NCBI RefSeq assembly: GCF_001659605.2
Contig: NC_035174.2
Coordinates: 6,450,389 to 6,514,388, forward strand
DNA length: 64,000 nt
Origin: Manihot esculenta
Lineage: Eukaryota; Streptophyta; Magnoliopsida; Malpighiales; Euphorbiaceae
Direction of reading: 5' to 3'
Positions 62,293 through 64,000 of the stretch are shown here, one piece after another. The notes below the pieces were generated by a model. That model saw only the letters and a list, made by a program, of their open reading frames with translations, made no database searches and had not been told where the DNA came from. The first letter of the stretch is position 1. Each line of letters starts with the position of its first letter. The position numbers were made by a program, and so were the translations under genes.

Positions 62293-62760
62293 TGATGACC
62301 GCTGGATTCCTTCTTCCCGGGCCAGGGGCTTGACCACAGCCCAAAGCCCATGAGGTAGAGGCCCACATACCTGATGTACATAACAAGTCTGGCTCATCCA
62401 ACCCTCAAGGCCGGGCTCGACCCATCCTCTTCACTCAGGCTTAGCGTCCGGCCCCACTTTCGGCCCAACCCAGGATCCAGAATAATATTCACCAGACAGC
62501 CTGGCAGATCCGCTTGAACGTACACACGAGGGGAATCAGAGGCCGTTACGCATGGAGCAGGCGGCTGATACCCTAGTACCTCCGAATCCGCATGGCAGAG
62601 ACGCGTGGCCCAATCCTAGAGAGACCTTTACACGTCACCAGCAAGTAAGACAATGTATAAAAGAGGAGCCCCCTCCTCAGAAAGCTTAAGCCTTGTTCAG
62701 TAATACAAAACCCTTGTAAAACCCTTGTAAAACCCTATTCTATTGGATCTCAGATCATCA
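62293..62760 (+). repeat. 3' LTR of the Tat element
   Basis: This 468-bp LTR has six substitutions relative to the 5' LTR, and the 11-mer ACCCTTGTAAA is repeated once near 62710-62731. It is followed by AATAT (62761-62765). Confidence 0.95.
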
Positions 62761-62765
62761 AATAT

Positions 62766-64000
62766 TATAATTTTAAATATTTTTTTATATAATTTCTTTT
62801 ATTATTAATTTTTATAATATTCTTATATATTAAAAATGATAAAATATATAAAATATAATAATTATATATTAATAAATATATAACTGATAAATAAATTTTT
62901 AATTGGTATTATTTAATTATAATATTATTACAATAATATATTAAAATTAATAAAATATATTATAAAAATATAATATAAATAATATTGTTAAATTAATATA
63001 ATATAAATATATTAATAATTAAAAAAAATTAAACTTGGCCTGACCACAACTAAAATGTCGCTCGCAGTGCTAATCAACATATTTTTAAAAAATTATTGAC
63101 TAAAATGTGCTAGGAACGGATTTTGACTGTCACAAAATTTTTTTCTTCCAATCATAAATTGACAGATTTTTTTTCTCCCAGCACCAAATAGACAAAAACC
63201 TAATAGCAATAGAATTGGTGCACTGGTGGTGGGGTTTTTTCTTAAATGAACCAAAATGAAGAGCTTGACTTTTGGGCTTCTTATACAAGTTGAAGAATGG
63301 TAGATAAAGCTTTCAGAAGTCTAACCTAAAAGACATGAACATGGCAGCGAAAATACGTGCAGTACCTCTGAATTGTCAATCTCTAACAAAACTAGCTATT
63401 AAATTTTTGTAAACAAGAGAGAGAAGAAACTCATTGGAAGGAAGCTTCCTTTGCAGACGTAGCATTTAATTGTGCATATGCATGGAGAATGGTAATGGCT
63501 AATATAAAACAAAAAGCTCATGACAGCCCATATTTCCTTCTATGACAAACAGCTAGCTTTGTTTTAATTTAATTATGTATTTGCTTGTGATCAATGGACC
63601 ACGGCGCCCATCTTTTTCTTGCTCATTCTGGCCTGGGTTGCTATTTCTAACGTGCTTGCCTGGACACAACCATGTGCTTCTTCATCCCTCATGTTTCATT
63701 CCAAGTTATAATTATTGATCTGTAATTCGATAATTTCACAATCATGCTTAATCAAGTAAAGCCAATTCAACATTGACTTTTCTCCATATATTTTTTTGTC
63801 TTCTCTCTTACATTTTCTAGTATTATCTTAGGTCTCATTCAATTAATTCGTTGTACTACTTCTTTCCCCATATTTCTTCATATTAATAACAATTTATTAT
63901 TTCGACTCCCAATTTTGATAGCTAACTACTTTTTTTAGGGTTTTCAACTTGAAATTAAGTATAATTTCTAATCAGAACTAATAAGAAAAAAAAAAAATCT
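62766..64000. other. Intergenic DNA to the end of the window
   Basis: The first 250 bp continue the AT-rich sequence of 48110-49283 that the Tat element interrupted. The rest (63040-64000) is less AT-rich and could be the edge of a gene beyond the window, but no frame or RNA gene is recognisable. Confidence 0.5.

Larger units (their letters stand above)
49289..62760 (+). mobile_element. Complete Tat-lineage Ty3/gypsy retrotransposon, 13.5 kb
   Basis: In order: 5' LTR (457 bp), primer site, one uninterrupted gag-pol frame, a 76-bp tandem array, an antisense gene with introns, a second internal polypurine module, the true polypurine tract and the 3' LTR (468 bp), all flanked by AATAT. I count six substitutions between the LTRs, plus an 11-bp duplication found only in the 3' LTR. 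A second RNase H after a decayed first one places it in the Tat group (Tat/Ogre/Retand). Gag-pol looks able to work, although the antisense gene has lesions. It is the only element in the window with a complete polyprotein. Confidence 0.95.

Overview
The window is nuclear DNA of a flowering plant, almost certainly a eudicot. It carries a plant tRNA-Leu, an intronless P-class PPR gene that matches Arabidopsis At1g74580 along its length, a three-exon subgroup-1 R2R3-MYB gene, and plant-specific transposon lineages (a MULE with a 9-bp target duplication, Athila, a chromodomain Ty3/gypsy element, and Tat elements with a second RNase H). The family could be Euphorbiaceae, but I cannot prove that from sequence alone.

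Layout. 1-4.4 kb: tRNA-Leu(AAG) on the minus strand, then the PPR gene. 4.4-7.7 kb: a non-autonomous Mutator-like element whose long terminal inverted repeats are packed with hairpins. 8.7-36.9 kb: a three-level nest. The host is a minus-oriented, non-coding Tat-like LTR element (8670-36912) that has picked up fragments of a PLS-class PPR gene and of a ZF-HD homeobox gene. Its right LTR was split by a minus-oriented chromovirus (15345-36842). The chromovirus protease was split by an Athila element (22798-34613), and its left LTR by a further chromovirus-type LTR fragment (15731-17917). Target duplications (GACTT, CCTTC, CAAAT) prove each step, and by-eye LTR divergence (about 2%, about 2%, about 0.5%) agrees with the nesting order. 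36.9-42.2 kb: AT-rich intergenic DNA. 42.2-43.3 kb: a decayed Tat fragment. 44.3-45.6 kb: the MYB gene. 46.0-46.7 kb: a collapsed LINE. 46.7-49.3 kb: AT-rich DNA. 49.3-62.8 kb: a complete Tat element with an uninterrupted gag-pol frame, a 76-bp tandem array, an antisense intron-containing extra gene and an internal copy of its own 3'-end module. 62.8-64 kb: AT-rich flank.

The host genes (PPR, MYB, tRNA) are unrelated in function and simply sit between transposons. The intact Tat polyprotein is the only complete gag-pol here. It could in principle supply proteins to the coding-deficient Tat-like element, which shares its primer-site leader, LTR start, polypurine-tract module and array family.

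The most unusual structure lies below the level of genes. (1) Each transposon family carries its own short dyad-symmetric word repeated many times in non-coding DNA, and in Athila also within coding linkers. (2) Each LTR element has a stem-loop directly beside its polypurine tract, with the same AGGA loop in Athila and the chromovirus. (3) In both Tat-type elements that tract-plus-hairpin module occurs a second time inside the element.
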